Origin: an uncultured Oscillospiraceae bacterium
GTDB lineage: Bacteria > Bacillota > Clostridia > Oscillospirales > Oscillospiraceae
NCBI GenBank assembly: GCA_910587255.1
Contig: CAJUKT010000088.1
Span: 13,100 to 77,099, forward strand
DNA: 64,000 nucleotides
Direction: 5' to 3'
Positions 9,399 to 18,735 of the stretch are shown one piece after another. The notes beneath the pieces were generated by a model that had not been told where the DNA came from, made no database searches, and saw only the letters and a list, made by a program, of their open reading frames with translations. Both the position numbers and the translations under genes were made by a program. The first letter of the stretch is position 1. Each line of letters opens with the position of its first letter.

Positions 9399-10691
9399 AT
9401 GACGTTTTCACAGTTTTGGGGCTCCTTCGGCTATCTTATGGCCCTTATGATCGGCGTGTACTTGGTGGCGCAGAAAATGCCACGGCGCGATCATTTTGCC
9501 CTGCGTATGGCGCTGTGTGCCGCTGTGATCTTTGCATATAAATTTGGCTTTGACGTAGGGCTGAGAAGCCTTGAGCTGGACGAGGTCGCGGGGCTGGTGG
9601 TGCGCACCATGGACAGCTTCGTGCTGTATATGCTCTCGATAGCTGCCGTTGGCGTGTGCTTCTCGTGTGACATTTGGGCTATGCTGTTTTGTGCTACGGC
9701 CGGATACTGTATGCAGCACATGAGCCAGCGCACCTACCTTTTGCTCACAAAATACGTTTACCGCTGGGACAATGTAATCTTGGATTGTGTCGCATTGGTG
9801 GTCATCACTGCCGTCTTCTATGTGGTACTTTATCGCACGCTTATCCGCGGTGCAGACTACCGGGGTACCATGTTGAACAGCCGTGTCCAGGTTGGGGTGA
9901 GCTTTATTGCCATTCTGATCACCATTTTTTTAAACTCCTTCGCCATGCGGGCCGCCGCTGGCATGGCAAACGTTATCGGTTATATCATCTTTTTCTCTAT
10001 CATCACCGCAGTGCTGGTCTTTTACGTGGAATTTGGCTGGCTCGCGGCCAAAAAGGCGGAGCTGGAAAAGGACATGGTGTCTCGAATGGCAGAAGCCAAC
10101 CGGGAACAGTATGAGATTGAAAAGGATATCACGGAACTTATCAACATCAAATGCCACGATCTGAAACACCAGTTTTCCATGCTGGACGGACAGCTCAGCG
10201 AGCGGCAGATCGCGGAGTTGTCGGAGAGCATCAACATCTACGACTCTATTTTCAAAACGGGAAACAAGGCGCTGGACATTGCGCTTACCAGAAAAAGCCT
10301 TTTGTGCGAGAAGAAAGGGATCAAGCTTACCTGTGTCATGGATGGGGAAAAGCTCTCTTTCCTTACCGAAGAGGATATCTTCTCCCTCTTCTGTAACATC
10401 TTGGACAACGCCATTGAGGCGGTGGACGGCTTGACGGTAGAAAGCAAACGGCTCATCTGCCTGTCCACCATGACACAGGGTGGCAAGATTATTGTCCACG
10501 AGGAGAATTACTTCGACCACGACCAGCAGTTGCGGGATGGACTTCCTGTTACGACAAAGGGAGACAAGCGATATCATGGATTCGGCCTGAAAAGCATCAA
10601 GCGCATCTGTGAACGATATCGGGGAAATTGCACACTGAAGCTGGAGGACGGGATTTTCGAGATGGAGTTGGTCTTCCCCATGAATCAATAG
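9399..10691 (+). CDS. Membrane sensor histidine kinase with GHKL ATPase (AgrC-like)
   Basis: A 430-aa sensor kinase. Residues 1-~210 form about six hydrophobic helices, the membrane sensing module typical of AgrC/quorum-type kinases. The cytoplasmic part has the phospho-accepting His in KCHDLKHQF, the N-box NILDNAIEAV and a glycine-rich YHGFGLKSIKRI. ATG 9399 follows GGGAGGGACGG. It is paired with the LytTR regulator just upstream and both end at a strong terminator. No autoinducer-peptide gene was found beside it, so the signal is unknown; an oligosaccharide or peptide is possible. Confidence 0.88.
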   Translation: MTFSQFWGSFGYLMALMIGVYLVAQKMPRRDHFALRMALCAAVIFAYKFGFDVGLRSLELDEVAGLVVRTMDSFVLYMLSIAAVGVCFSCDIWAMLFCATAGYCMQHMSQRTYLLLTKYVYRWDNVILDCVALVVITAVFYVVLYRTLIRGADYRGTMLNSRVQVGVSFIAILITIFLNSFAMRAAAGMANVIGYIIFFSIITAVLVFYVEFGWLAAKKAELEKDMVSRMAEANREQYEIEKDITELINIKCHDLKHQFSMLDGQLSERQIAELSESINIYDSIFKTGNKALDIALTRKSLLCEKKGIKLTCVMDGEKLSFLTEEDIFSLFCNILDNAIEAVDGLTVESKRLICLSTMTQGGKIIVHEENYFDHDQQLRDGLPVTTKGDKRYHGFGLKSIKRICERYRGNCTLKLEDGIFEMELVFPMNQ

Positions 10692-10712
10692 CATCCTATC
10701 AATTTATCCCCC

Positions 10713-10749
10713 AAAAGGACGTCCTGCTGAGTCAGGACGCCCTTTTTTG
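10713..10749 (+). terminator. Rho-independent terminator after the two-component system
   Basis: AAAGGACGTCCTG and CAGGACGCCCTTTT form a long stem around a CTGAGT loop, followed by a T-run. It separates the regulator/kinase pair from the GH3 genes, which have their own promoter. Confidence 0.88.
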
Positions 10750-10809
10750 TTAAAGAGCAGCTGTCAGAATAAGAATATGTTGTCTAAGTGCAAGAGTGTG
10801 TGCAATCAG

Positions 10810-10838
10810 TTGAATCTGTTCTTTGGCATGACTATACT
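10810..10838 (+). promoter_or_regulatory. Sigma-70-type promoter for the GH3 operon
   Basis: TTGAAT at 10810-10815 and TATACT at 10833-10838 are separated by exactly 17 nt, 58 nt before the GH3 start codon. The 60 nt upstream hold short direct repeats of GTGCAA that could be regulator sites, but I cannot assign a LytTR box with confidence. Confidence 0.65.
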
Positions 10839-10895
10839 AAAACCGCTGAGGAAAGCAAGGATAGATTCAGCAAATTGTAACAAGGAGGAAAAAAG

Positions 10896-13800
10896 ATGAA
10901 AAGAAACCGACATTGGCTCACATCCCTGATTGCATTGCTCTGCTGTTTCGCTCTGGTGCTCCCGCTGGCCGGGTGCGATCCGGAGGACACCGCCAATCCC
11001 AGCTCGGATCCCAGTGAGGAGACCTCCATTGCCCCAGGCCCCTTGCCTGTGGAGGACGGCAAGGTCTCTGTTACCGGCACACAGGCCGGCTTTGTTGAGT
11101 ACGGAGGCAAGTATTACACCGACTTTGCTACTTTGGATGAGGAACGGGCCGCAGCTAAGATGGTCAACATCCAGGTGGCGGAGGAGGGCTTCGTCCTCCT
11201 GAAGAACGACAACTGCCTCCCCTTGGGGGAGAATGAGCTGAACGTCTCCATGTTCGGATATAAGACTGCCAACATCATGATGGGCGGCGGTGGCTCCGGT
11301 TCTGGCCGCCCTGGACAGTACGGCGTGCCCATGACCACTCTCCAGATGGGCATGGAGGAGGCCGGGTTCCGCGTTAACCAGCGGCTGCTCTCCTTCTACA
11401 GCAGCAAATCTGCTGAGGTGAAGCCGGAGGACATCCCTGAGTCAATTACCTATACATACGGCTCTTACAACGACGCGGCCCTGGTGATGGTGTCCCGCTC
11501 CGGATCGGAAGGCTCAGACGAAAAGACCTTCGGCTATGAGCCCGATCAGAACGCCGACGAGAACGCCCATATGCTGGAGCTCACTGATGTGGAGAAGTCC
11601 CTTATCCGCTACGTCAAGGAACGATTCGACAAGGTCATCCTTATTGTCAATTCTTCCAACGCCATGGAACTGGGAGAGGTCAACGAGGCCAAGACAGACA
11701 GCAACCTGGGCGTGGACGCCATCCTGTGGGTAGGCCACACTGGCAACGATGGTGCCGCCGCCATCGGCCGCATCCTCAACGGCAGTGTCTGCCCTTCCGG
11801 TCGCACCGCAGACACCTACGCGGTAGATTTCACCCAGGATCCCACCTTTACAAACTTCGGCTCCAACGCCCAAAACCTGGAGGCGGACGGCTCCCGCATG
11901 GATAACAACATCTACGTGGGTGACACCGCCACTGATTACCATTCCGTGGAATACCGAGAAGGTATATACGTGGGCTACCGCTACTATGAAACCAAGGGCC
12001 ATGACGCGGGCGATGAGTGGTACAAGGCTAACGTGGTCTACCCCTTCGGCTATGGTCTGAGCTACACCACCTTCACTCAGGAGTTTGATGGTGTAGCCGA
12101 GACCGGAGAGATTACTGATCCTGCTTCCATCATCACTGTGAGGGTGAAGGTCACCAACACCGGCGATATGGCTGGTAAGGACGTGGTTCAGCTGTACTAC
12201 ACCGCCCCCTACACCGAGGCTGGCATTGAGAAGGCCCATGTGAACCTGGGTGCATTCGCCAAAACCAACCTGCTCCAGCCTGGTGAGAGCGAGGTCGTAA
12301 CCCTCCAGCTGGTGGCCCAGGATATGGCCTCCTTTGACTGGAACGATGCAAACGACAACGGCTTCCGTGGTTATGAGCTGGAGGCGGGGGACTACGTACT
12401 GTCCATCCGCTCCAACGCCCACGATGAGATTGCCTCCATCACCCGCACCATTCCCTCCGATATCCAGTGTACCACTGACTACACCACCGGCGCCGAGATC
12501 CGTTCCCTGTTTGGAGGCGACGAGGGGCTGGAGGACTACAAGTCCACCAACGATACCCTGGAGAACAATCTGATGAGCCGTGGCAGTGGTCTGGAGCTCC
12601 CCGCCCCCCTGAATCGGGAGGAGCGCACCTGGAGCCAGGTCGAGGCGGACGAACTGGACAGCCAGAAAACCTTCTTCAGCTGCGACGATACAGAGGAGGA
12701 TCCCTGGTATGTCTCTCAGGTACCGTCTACCTGGACCCAGAACAAGGGTGAGCGGGATGAAGATGGCAAGACCGCCATTCAGCTGGCCGACCTAATGGGG
12801 CTGTCCTACACTGAGCCTACCGTGGTGGGCGGTGTGGCCACAGCTGCTACCGATGAGGGCACCCAGAAATGGGACGAGTACATGAACCAGCTCACCTGGG
12901 AGGAGCTGACCACCATCGTTTCCTACGGTGGCTTCGGCCAGCCCGGCGTGGAGACCATTGGCAAGAAGCAAAACGGTGCCTATGACGCCGCAGCCCACCC
13001 CTTCTGGAACGGCGGGATGTTCGGTGGCGCCCAGCCCCCCGAAGATCAGATGGGCACCAACTGGGTCACTCCTGCCGTGTGGGGCTGCACCTGGAATGTG
13101 GATCTGCTGCGGCAGATTGGTGTCATGACCGGCAATGAGGCCCTGTTTTTTAATGTGAATGGCCTATACGGCTTCTCTACTAACATCCACCGCAGCCCCT
13201 TTGGCGGCCGAAACTTTGAGTACCTGTCCGAGGACGGTCTGCTGTCCGGTAAGCTGCTGGCTGCCCTGTGCAAGGCCTGTACTGAGAAAGGCCTGGTCAC
13301 CTATACCAAGCACTTCATGATGAACAACCAGGAGACCAACCGGAACACCAACGGTGGCGTGATGACTTGGGCCACCGAGCAGGCCATCCGGGAAATTTAC
13401 GCCAAACCTTATGAGATTGCCGTCAAAGAGGGCAATAACTCCGCTTTTATGACCGCTTTTAACCGCATCGGCAAGTCCACCTGTTCGGACAACTACGCCC
13501 TTTTGGAACTGCTGACCCGGGACGAGTGGGGCTTCTGCGGACATAACGTCACAGACTACATGGACTACGCAGAATACCGCTACACCAACCTGATGACCCG
13601 CGCCGGCAACGAACTTCCTTTGGGCGGCATGAATAAGCTCATCGGAAAAGGCAAGGGCGGCGACTCTTCCTCCACCGAGGGCACCTGGAGCGCTGAGCAG
13701 AATACCGTGCTGGTGGCCCCCAATGCCGCTGATGCCGCAGCCGCCAACGACCTGCGCAAGGCGGGCGACAACGCGGGCGCTTCCGTTTACGAAACCGTTC

Positions 13801-14180
13801 CCTCCGCCACCCAGTGGTTCAATGTGCGCAAGGCCGCGCAACGTGTCCTATACTCCAACGCCAACAGCAATGCCATCCTCAACGGGTATGCCTACCAGCT
13901 CAACAAGGAACTGACCTACACTGCGGGCGAGATGGTAGGTTCCGTCAGCTTCTTCGGTAGCCGAGGCGAGCAGATCCTCAAGACCGATTTTGATGCCGTC
14001 AGCCCCGACGTATGCGATGTAAAAATCGTAGAAATGGATGAGATCCCCGGCATGACCGTGAACGAGGCGGGGGAGATCATGGGTACGCCCACAACCCCCG
14101 GCGACTATGTCATCCAAGCCAAGGGCACCTTGGACGGCTGGGTGTACTGCCGGCTGACCATCACTGTTCACATCGTGTAA
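10896..14180 (+). CDS. Lipoprotein GH3 beta-glycosidase with permuted domain order
   Basis: A 1094-aa surface glycosidase. A signal peptide ends in the lipobox LAGC (residues 24-27), so it is probably tethered outside the membrane. The usual GH3 C-terminal alpha/beta sandwich comes first (EEGFVLLKNDNCLPLGE; ILWVGHTGND), then a fibronectin-III-like domain after VYPFGYGLSYTTF. The (beta/alpha)8 barrel comes last, with NIHRSPFGGRNFEYLSEDG, YTKHFMMNNQETNRN and the nucleophile-region Asp in HNVTDYMDY. This reversed order is known from some rumen GH3 enzymes (Butyrivibrio BglA, Ruminococcus albus). The final ~80 residues (GMTVNEAGEIMGTPTTPG) look like a putative Ig-like domain. Substrate not predictable; beta-glucoside or beta-xyloside likely. 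Confidence 0.9.
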   Translation: MKRNRHWLTSLIALLCCFALVLPLAGCDPEDTANPSSDPSEETSIAPGPLPVEDGKVSVTGTQAGFVEYGGKYYTDFATLDEERAAAKMVNIQVAEEGFVLLKNDNCLPLGENELNVSMFGYKTANIMMGGGGSGSGRPGQYGVPMTTLQMGMEEAGFRVNQRLLSFYSSKSAEVKPEDIPESITYTYGSYNDAALVMVSRSGSEGSDEKTFGYEPDQNADENAHMLELTDVEKSLIRYVKERFDKVILIVNSSNAMELGEVNEAKTDSNLGVDAILWVGHTGNDGAAAIGRILNGSVCPSGRTADTYAVDFTQDPTFTNFGSNAQNLEADGSRMDNNIYVGDTATDYHSVEYREGIYVGYRYYETKGHDAGDEWYKANVVYPFGYGLSYTTFTQEFDGVAETGEITDPASIITVRVKVTNTGDMAGKDVVQLYYTAPYTEAGIEKAHVNLGAFAKTNLLQPGESEVVTLQLVAQDMASFDWNDANDNGFRGYELEAGDYVLSIRSNAHDEIASITRTIPSDIQCTTDYTTGAEIRSLFGGDEGLEDYKSTNDTLENNLMSRGSGLELPAPLNREERTWSQVEADELDSQKTFFSCDDTEEDPWYVSQVPSTWTQNKGERDEDGKTAIQLADLMGLSYTEPTVVGGVATAATDEGTQKWDEYMNQLTWEELTTIVSYGGFGQPGVETIGKKQNGAYDAAAHPFWNGGMFGGAQPPEDQMGTNWVTPAVWGCTWNVDLLRQIGVMTGNEALFFNVNGLYGFSTNIHRSPFGGRNFEYLSEDGLLSGKLLAALCKACTEKGLVTYTKHFMMNNQETNRNTNGGVMTWATEQAIREIYAKPYEIAVKEGNNSAFMTAFNRIGKSTCSDNYALLELLTRDEWGFCGHNVTDYMDYAEYRYTNLMTRAGNELPLGGMNKLIGKGKGGDSSSTEGTWSAEQNTVLVAPNAADAAAANDLRKAGDNAGASVYETVPSATQWFNVRKAAQRVLYSNANSNAILNGYAYQLNKELTYTAGEMVGSVSFFGSRGEQILKTDFDAVSPDVCDVKIVEMDEIPGMTVNEAGEIMGTPTTPGDYVIQAKGTLDGWVYCRLTITVHIV

Positions 14181-14298
14181 AACTACATCCCATCCAATCA
14201 AAAGCCCGTTGCGACGGATCGAACAAAATCGGACGGTCCCGTCTTTGGAGGCGGGGCCGTCCGGCCCCTTTACGGAACATCTGACGAGGAGGAATATC

Positions 14299-15693
14299 AT
14301 GAAAAAGCATACAAAACTGTTCTCTCTTCTGCTGTGCGGCGCGCTGGCTCTTGGTCTGTCCGCCTGCGGCGCGGATCAGCCGGGGTCCGGAAGCGCCCCG
14401 CTCCAGTCCGCCGCTCCTACCGAGACGGTCAAGCCCTCCGACAGCGGCAGCCCCGAGAAAAAGGTGGGCAAGGTAGAGATCGTCACCGAACCCGAAAAGA
14501 CAACCTACTGGATAGGAGAAGAGTTTTCTCCGGAGGGTGGTGTAATCAAGGTCAGCTATAGGGACGACACCACCGAGGAAATCCCCATGACTGATCCTGC
14601 TGTGGAGATTGGCACGGTCAAAACCAGTTCCTCTGGGCGAAAGCAGGTCAAAGTGACCTTCGGAGGCAAGAGCGACTCCTTCTATGTGGTGGTGACGGAG
14701 CAGGGTGCGCAGGTGACCTTCCACCTGAACTATGACGGTGCGCCGGCGGACATCGTCACAGCCGCAGAGAAGGACGCGGCTGTGACCGCCCCTGCGGATC
14801 CCACCCGGGAAGGCCACGCCTTCGGCGGCTGGTATACCGACGCTGCCTGCACCGTGCCCTACGACTTCGAGGCGGTGGTCGCTGAACCTCTGGAACTGTA
14901 TGCCTTCTGGAATGAGAATGGGGCCGCCTACCACAGCGTGACCTACAGCCTGAACTACTATGGCCAGCTGCCTGACACTTATACCCAGCAGGTCAAAGAA
15001 GGTGAGTCCGCCCGGGAGATTGCACTGACCCCCCAGCGGGAGGAGTTCGACTTTGACGGTTGGTACACTGACGAAGCTGGCACGGCAGCCTTTTCCGTTG
15101 GCACCCCGGTAACCGGGGACATGACTGTGTACGCCAAGTGGATCAAGACCAAGTCTGGTTTCTCCACCTATATCTTTGAGGCGGAACACACCAACCTGGC
15201 GGGTAAAGAGGGCCCCGGTATGTCTGGTTCGGCGGCAGGTGCATCCATGATCGTTAATGACATGAAAAACCAGGGGGCCAGCGGTGGGAAGTTTGTTTCC
15301 TACCTCTATAAGAATGGTCTCGCTCTGGAGTTCTATCTGGCCAGCAGCGAGGCGGTGAGCGATGCCACCCTGACTCTGTCCATTGCCGGGGAGATGGAGA
15401 ACATCAATTTGACCCCTGAAACTTATCTCGTAGAGGTTAACGGGATCGCCCTGAACTATGCTCCCGTGTCGCTGGAAAGCGGCGGTGCTTTCACCGATGG
15501 CATTGTGATCAGCGGCGTCAACCTGACGGAAGGAGCCAACACCATCCGTTTGGTAACCAACAATAGCGTCAATCCCATGGGGGAGGGCGTAGGGACTTAC
15601 CAGGGTACCGCACCCATGGTGGACTGCATTAAAATCACTACCAATGCTGTGGTAAGCTGGGACGGCGTCCAGGGCCTTCCTGTCCAGTATTGA
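14299..15693 (+). CDS. Multidomain carbohydrate-binding lipoprotein
   Basis: A 464-aa secreted lipoprotein with signal peptide and lipobox LSAC (ALGLSACG). After a Ser/Pro-rich linker there is a bacterial Ig-like domain (TTYWIGEEFSPEGGVIKVSY), then two Listeria-Bacteroides-type repeats (FGGWYTDAACT, FDGWYTDEAGT, each ending LYAFW or VYAKW). A C-terminal beta-sandwich of CBM6/CBM35 type follows (YIFEAEHTNLAG at its start, MVDCIKIT at its end). It probably presents glycans to the flanking GH3 enzymes or binds host mucin (inference). ATG 14299 follows GAGGAGGAAT and fits the signal peptide. Non-catalytic. Confidence 0.82.
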   Translation: MKKHTKLFSLLLCGALALGLSACGADQPGSGSAPLQSAAPTETVKPSDSGSPEKKVGKVEIVTEPEKTTYWIGEEFSPEGGVIKVSYRDDTTEEIPMTDPAVEIGTVKTSSSGRKQVKVTFGGKSDSFYVVVTEQGAQVTFHLNYDGAPADIVTAAEKDAAVTAPADPTREGHAFGGWYTDAACTVPYDFEAVVAEPLELYAFWNENGAAYHSVTYSLNYYGQLPDTYTQQVKEGESAREIALTPQREEFDFDGWYTDEAGTAAFSVGTPVTGDMTVYAKWIKTKSGFSTYIFEAEHTNLAGKEGPGMSGSAAGASMIVNDMKNQGASGGKFVSYLYKNGLALEFYLASSEAVSDATLTLSIAGEMENINLTPETYLVEVNGIALNYAPVSLESGGAFTDGIVISGVNLTEGANTIRLVTNNSVNPMGEGVGTYQGTAPMVDCIKITTNAVVSWDGVQGLPVQY

Positions 15694-15697
15694 GCGG

Positions 15698-18655
15698 GTG
15701 AATGCTATGAAAGGAAAGAAGAAAAACAGCGGCGTCCGCATCTGGGCGGTGGTCAGCTCCGTTCTGATTGTTTTCCTGGCTGTGGCCACCCTACTCACCC
15801 AGGTGGTAATGGTGGATCTAATTTCCTCCCTGCTGGGCCGTGATGTTGCAGTCTACAAGGATGGCACCCAGGCGCTGTACACCCAGACCTATGCCGACAA
15901 AGCAGAGGTATACGCTGCTGCCAATGCAATGAACCAGCGGGTGTGTGAAGAGGGCTTTGTTCTGCTCAAAAACGATGATCACGCCCTGCCGCTGGATAGC
16001 AACAGCAAGATCAGCGTATTCGGTAAAAACAGTGTTAATCTTGCCTATGGCGGTTCCGGCTCCTCTGGCGGGGACAAATCCCAGGCCGTGGATCTTTACC
16101 AGAGCTTGGAAGCCGCCGGGTTTTCCGTCAATCCTACGCTGAAGGCTTTCTATGAGGATGACAAACAGTCCGGTGGTCCTCGTTCAGAGAATTCCAATGA
16201 CTTGGACACCGGCGACTCTGTGTTCTACAGCACCGGAGAAACGCCCCAGGCCATGTATACCGATGTAGTCAAAAACAGCTATATGGAGTACGGCGACGTG
16301 GCCCTGGTAGTCCTGACCCGCATCGGCGGCGAAGGCTTTGACCTGCCTCGGAGCATGACGGGCGTATCCGGAGCGCGCAATGAGGACGATCACTATCTCC
16401 AGCTGGATCAGAACGAAACAGACCTGCTGGAGGCGGTATGCGGGGCGGGCTTCGGCAAGGTGGTGGTGGTGATTAACAGCGGGGCGGCCATGGAGCTGGG
16501 CTTCCTGGAGAATCCGGATCACTACGCCTATCAGGAGAAAATTGATTCCGCCTTGTGGATAGGCTTTCCTGGGGCCACAGGAACTATGGCCTTGGGCCGC
16601 ATCCTTAACGGCGAGGTGAACCCCTCGGGCAGGACGGTGGATACTTACGCCGCCAGTTTCAAGAACAGCCCCGTGTGGGCCAACTTCGGCGACAATCTGA
16701 TCCCTGGCGGTGCGGACGGCAGCGGCGACCGCTACTTGGGCACAGGGGCTGACAATTACTACTTTGTAGATTATGAGGAGAGCATTTACGTAGGCTATCG
16801 GTACTATGAAACCCGGGGCGCGGCGGACGAAGCGTGGTATGAGCGGGAGGTGATTTACCCCTTCGGCTACGGACTGAGCTACACGGAGTTCGAGTGGTCG
16901 GTGGAGGACGCCTCCGAGATTGAGAACGTCTCTCTCTCGGACGCAGATAGCCAGTTTACCCTCCGGGTGCGGGTGAAAAACATTGGAAATGCCGCAGGGA
17001 AGGATGTGATTCAGCTCTATGGCCACGCACCTTACTACGAGGGTGGGATCGAGAAGTCTGAGGTGGTGCTGCTGGACTTTGCCAAAACAGAGGAGCTGCG
17101 CCCCGGGGAGGATACGGTGGTAGAGTTGAACTTCAACCCCTACTACCTGGCCTCCTATGACTACCGGGACGCCAACGGTAACTGGGACGCCTGCTATGAG
17201 CTGGATGCCGGGGAGTACGCTCTATATATCAGCCGAAATGCCCATGACCGAGCGCTGGAGATCTCCTTCCAGATAGAGGAGGACATTGTAATCTATGAGG
17301 ATCCCGTCACTGGCAACACGGTGGAGAACCGCTACACCGACGTAGATTTGGACAGTTCAGACTATCACCTGCAAACCCTGTTGTCCCGAGCCGACTGGGA
17401 GGGGACGATGCCCCAGCCCCCCGGGGAGGCAGATCGAACCATTGACAGTGCCTTTTTGGCTGCACTGAAGAGCATGGAACACAACAACCCAGATGCGGAC
17501 GGATATTACAACGAGGAGATCCCCGCTTTCGGCAATACATCCAGTTCCCTTACTCTCCACGACCTGATTACCTATGACGGGGATGGGAGCGTGGTGCGAG
17601 ATGGGCGAGGGGATATTGTCTCCTACGATGATGAGCGTTGGAACGAGTTGATCAGCCGCCTGTCCGTTTCGGAGTTGGTAAACCTGTGTAACATGGGGGC
17701 TTTCAAGAGCAATGAACTGAAAACTATTGGAAAACCTCTCACTAATGACACCGACGGCCCTACTGGTTTCACCAACTTCATGGATCAGAGCGGCACCTAC
17801 TGGGACACCTGCTATTACTGCGCTGAAGTGGTAATGGGTTCCACCTGGAACCAAGAACTTATGGAGGAGCTTGGGGCTATGGTGGGCAGCGAGGGTCTGG
17901 TAGGTGCGGATGGGAAGGGCAATAACCTGCCTTATTCTGGGTGGTACGCCCCAGGTGTCAATATCCATAGAAGCCCCTTCGGCGGTCGCAACTTTGAATA
18001 CTTCTCGGAGGACGGCGTGTTTAATGGCAAGATGGCCGCCGCCGAGATCCGCGGATGTGCCAGCCAGGGCGTGTACTGCTTTGTCAAGCATTTCGCCCTG
18101 AACGAGCAGGAGACCCACCGCTCGTCCAACGGAAGCGGAACCTGGGTGACAGAGCAGGCCATGCGGGAAATATACCTGAAGCCTTTTGAAATCGCGGTGA
18201 AGGAGGGCGGAACTACCGCCATTATGAGCTCTTTTAACCGCATCGGTACCCGCTGGACCGGTGGCGATCACCGGCTTTGCACCCAGATCCTGCGGAACGA
18301 GTGGGGGTTCCGGGGGATGGTGATCACTGACTTCAACACCACCTCCTATATGAACCTGAAGCAGATGGCGTACGCCGGGGGCGACCTGAACCTGGGTAAT
18401 GACATGACCTTGCCTGACGTGATCCAACCCAACTGGTGCAATCAAGAGGATACAGCAGATCTGGCGGTTTTGCGGAACAGTGTGAAGAACATCCTGTATA
18501 CTGTAGCCAATTCCAACGCTATGAACGGCGAGGTGGATCATTACGCCCCCGCTTGGTGGAAGATCGCCGTGATTGCGGTGGACTGCGTGGCCCTTGCGGG
18601 GATTGTTGTCTGGGGCATTCTGGTGTGCCGCAAAAGAAAAAAAGAAACGGATTAG
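15698..18655 (+). CDS. Membrane-anchored GH3 glycosidase with permuted domain order
   Basis: A 985-aa enzyme with one hydrophobic helix near each end: IWAVVSSVLIVFLAVATLL at the start and IAVIAVDCVALAGIVVWGIL before CRKRKKETD at the end. The extracellular body repeats the permuted plan of the upstream paralogue: alpha/beta sandwich (EEGFVLLKNDDHALPLD), FnIII-like domain after YPFGYGLSYTEF, then the barrel with NIHRSPFGGRNFEYFSEDG, FVKHFALNEQETHRS and Asp in MVITDFNTTS. Two anchors around a permuted GH3 are unusual. GTG 15698 is open; ATG 15707 is an alternative. It lies 4 nt after the carbohydrate-binding lipoprotein, so translational coupling is likely. Confidence 0.88.
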   Translation: MNAMKGKKKNSGVRIWAVVSSVLIVFLAVATLLTQVVMVDLISSLLGRDVAVYKDGTQALYTQTYADKAEVYAAANAMNQRVCEEGFVLLKNDDHALPLDSNSKISVFGKNSVNLAYGGSGSSGGDKSQAVDLYQSLEAAGFSVNPTLKAFYEDDKQSGGPRSENSNDLDTGDSVFYSTGETPQAMYTDVVKNSYMEYGDVALVVLTRIGGEGFDLPRSMTGVSGARNEDDHYLQLDQNETDLLEAVCGAGFGKVVVVINSGAAMELGFLENPDHYAYQEKIDSALWIGFPGATGTMALGRILNGEVNPSGRTVDTYAASFKNSPVWANFGDNLIPGGADGSGDRYLGTGADNYYFVDYEESIYVGYRYYETRGAADEAWYEREVIYPFGYGLSYTEFEWSVEDASEIENVSLSDADSQFTLRVRVKNIGNAAGKDVIQLYGHAPYYEGGIEKSEVVLLDFAKTEELRPGEDTVVELNFNPYYLASYDYRDANGNWDACYELDAGEYALYISRNAHDRALEISFQIEEDIVIYEDPVTGNTVENRYTDVDLDSSDYHLQTLLSRADWEGTMPQPPGEADRTIDSAFLAALKSMEHNNPDADGYYNEEIPAFGNTSSSLTLHDLITYDGDGSVVRDGRGDIVSYDDERWNELISRLSVSELVNLCNMGAFKSNELKTIGKPLTNDTDGPTGFTNFMDQSGTYWDTCYYCAEVVMGSTWNQELMEELGAMVGSEGLVGADGKGNNLPYSGWYAPGVNIHRSPFGGRNFEYFSEDGVFNGKMAAAEIRGCASQGVYCFVKHFALNEQETHRSSNGSGTWVTEQAMREIYLKPFEIAVKEGGTTAIMSSFNRIGTRWTGGDHRLCTQILRNEWGFRGMVITDFNTTSYMNLKQMAYAGGDLNLGNDMTLPDVIQPNWCNQEDTADLAVLRNSVKNILYTVANSNAMNGEVDHYAPAWWKIAVIAVDCVALAGIVVWGILVCRKRKKETD

Positions 18656-18678
18656 TCCGTTTGACATCACAAAGAGAA

Positions 18679-18710
18679 GGGAGGTAGCTTACCAAGGAAA
18701 GTTACCTCCC
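18679..18710 (+). promoter_or_regulatory. Stable hairpin between GH3 genes
   Basis: GGGAGGTAGCTT and AAGTTACCTCCC pair over 12 bp (one G-U) with an 8-nt loop. No T-run follows, so it may be an mRNA processing or stability element, or an attenuator, rather than a classic terminator. It ends 25 nt before the next start codon. Confidence 0.5.
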
Positions 18711-18735
18711 TTCCCTGCTAAGGAGGGCGTTATCC

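Noticed and set aside
14161..15798. 545-aa open frame on the reverse strand over the lipoprotein gene
   Set aside because: It mirrors a well-supported forward gene, has no family motifs and no ribosome site; a shadow typical of GC-rich DNA.
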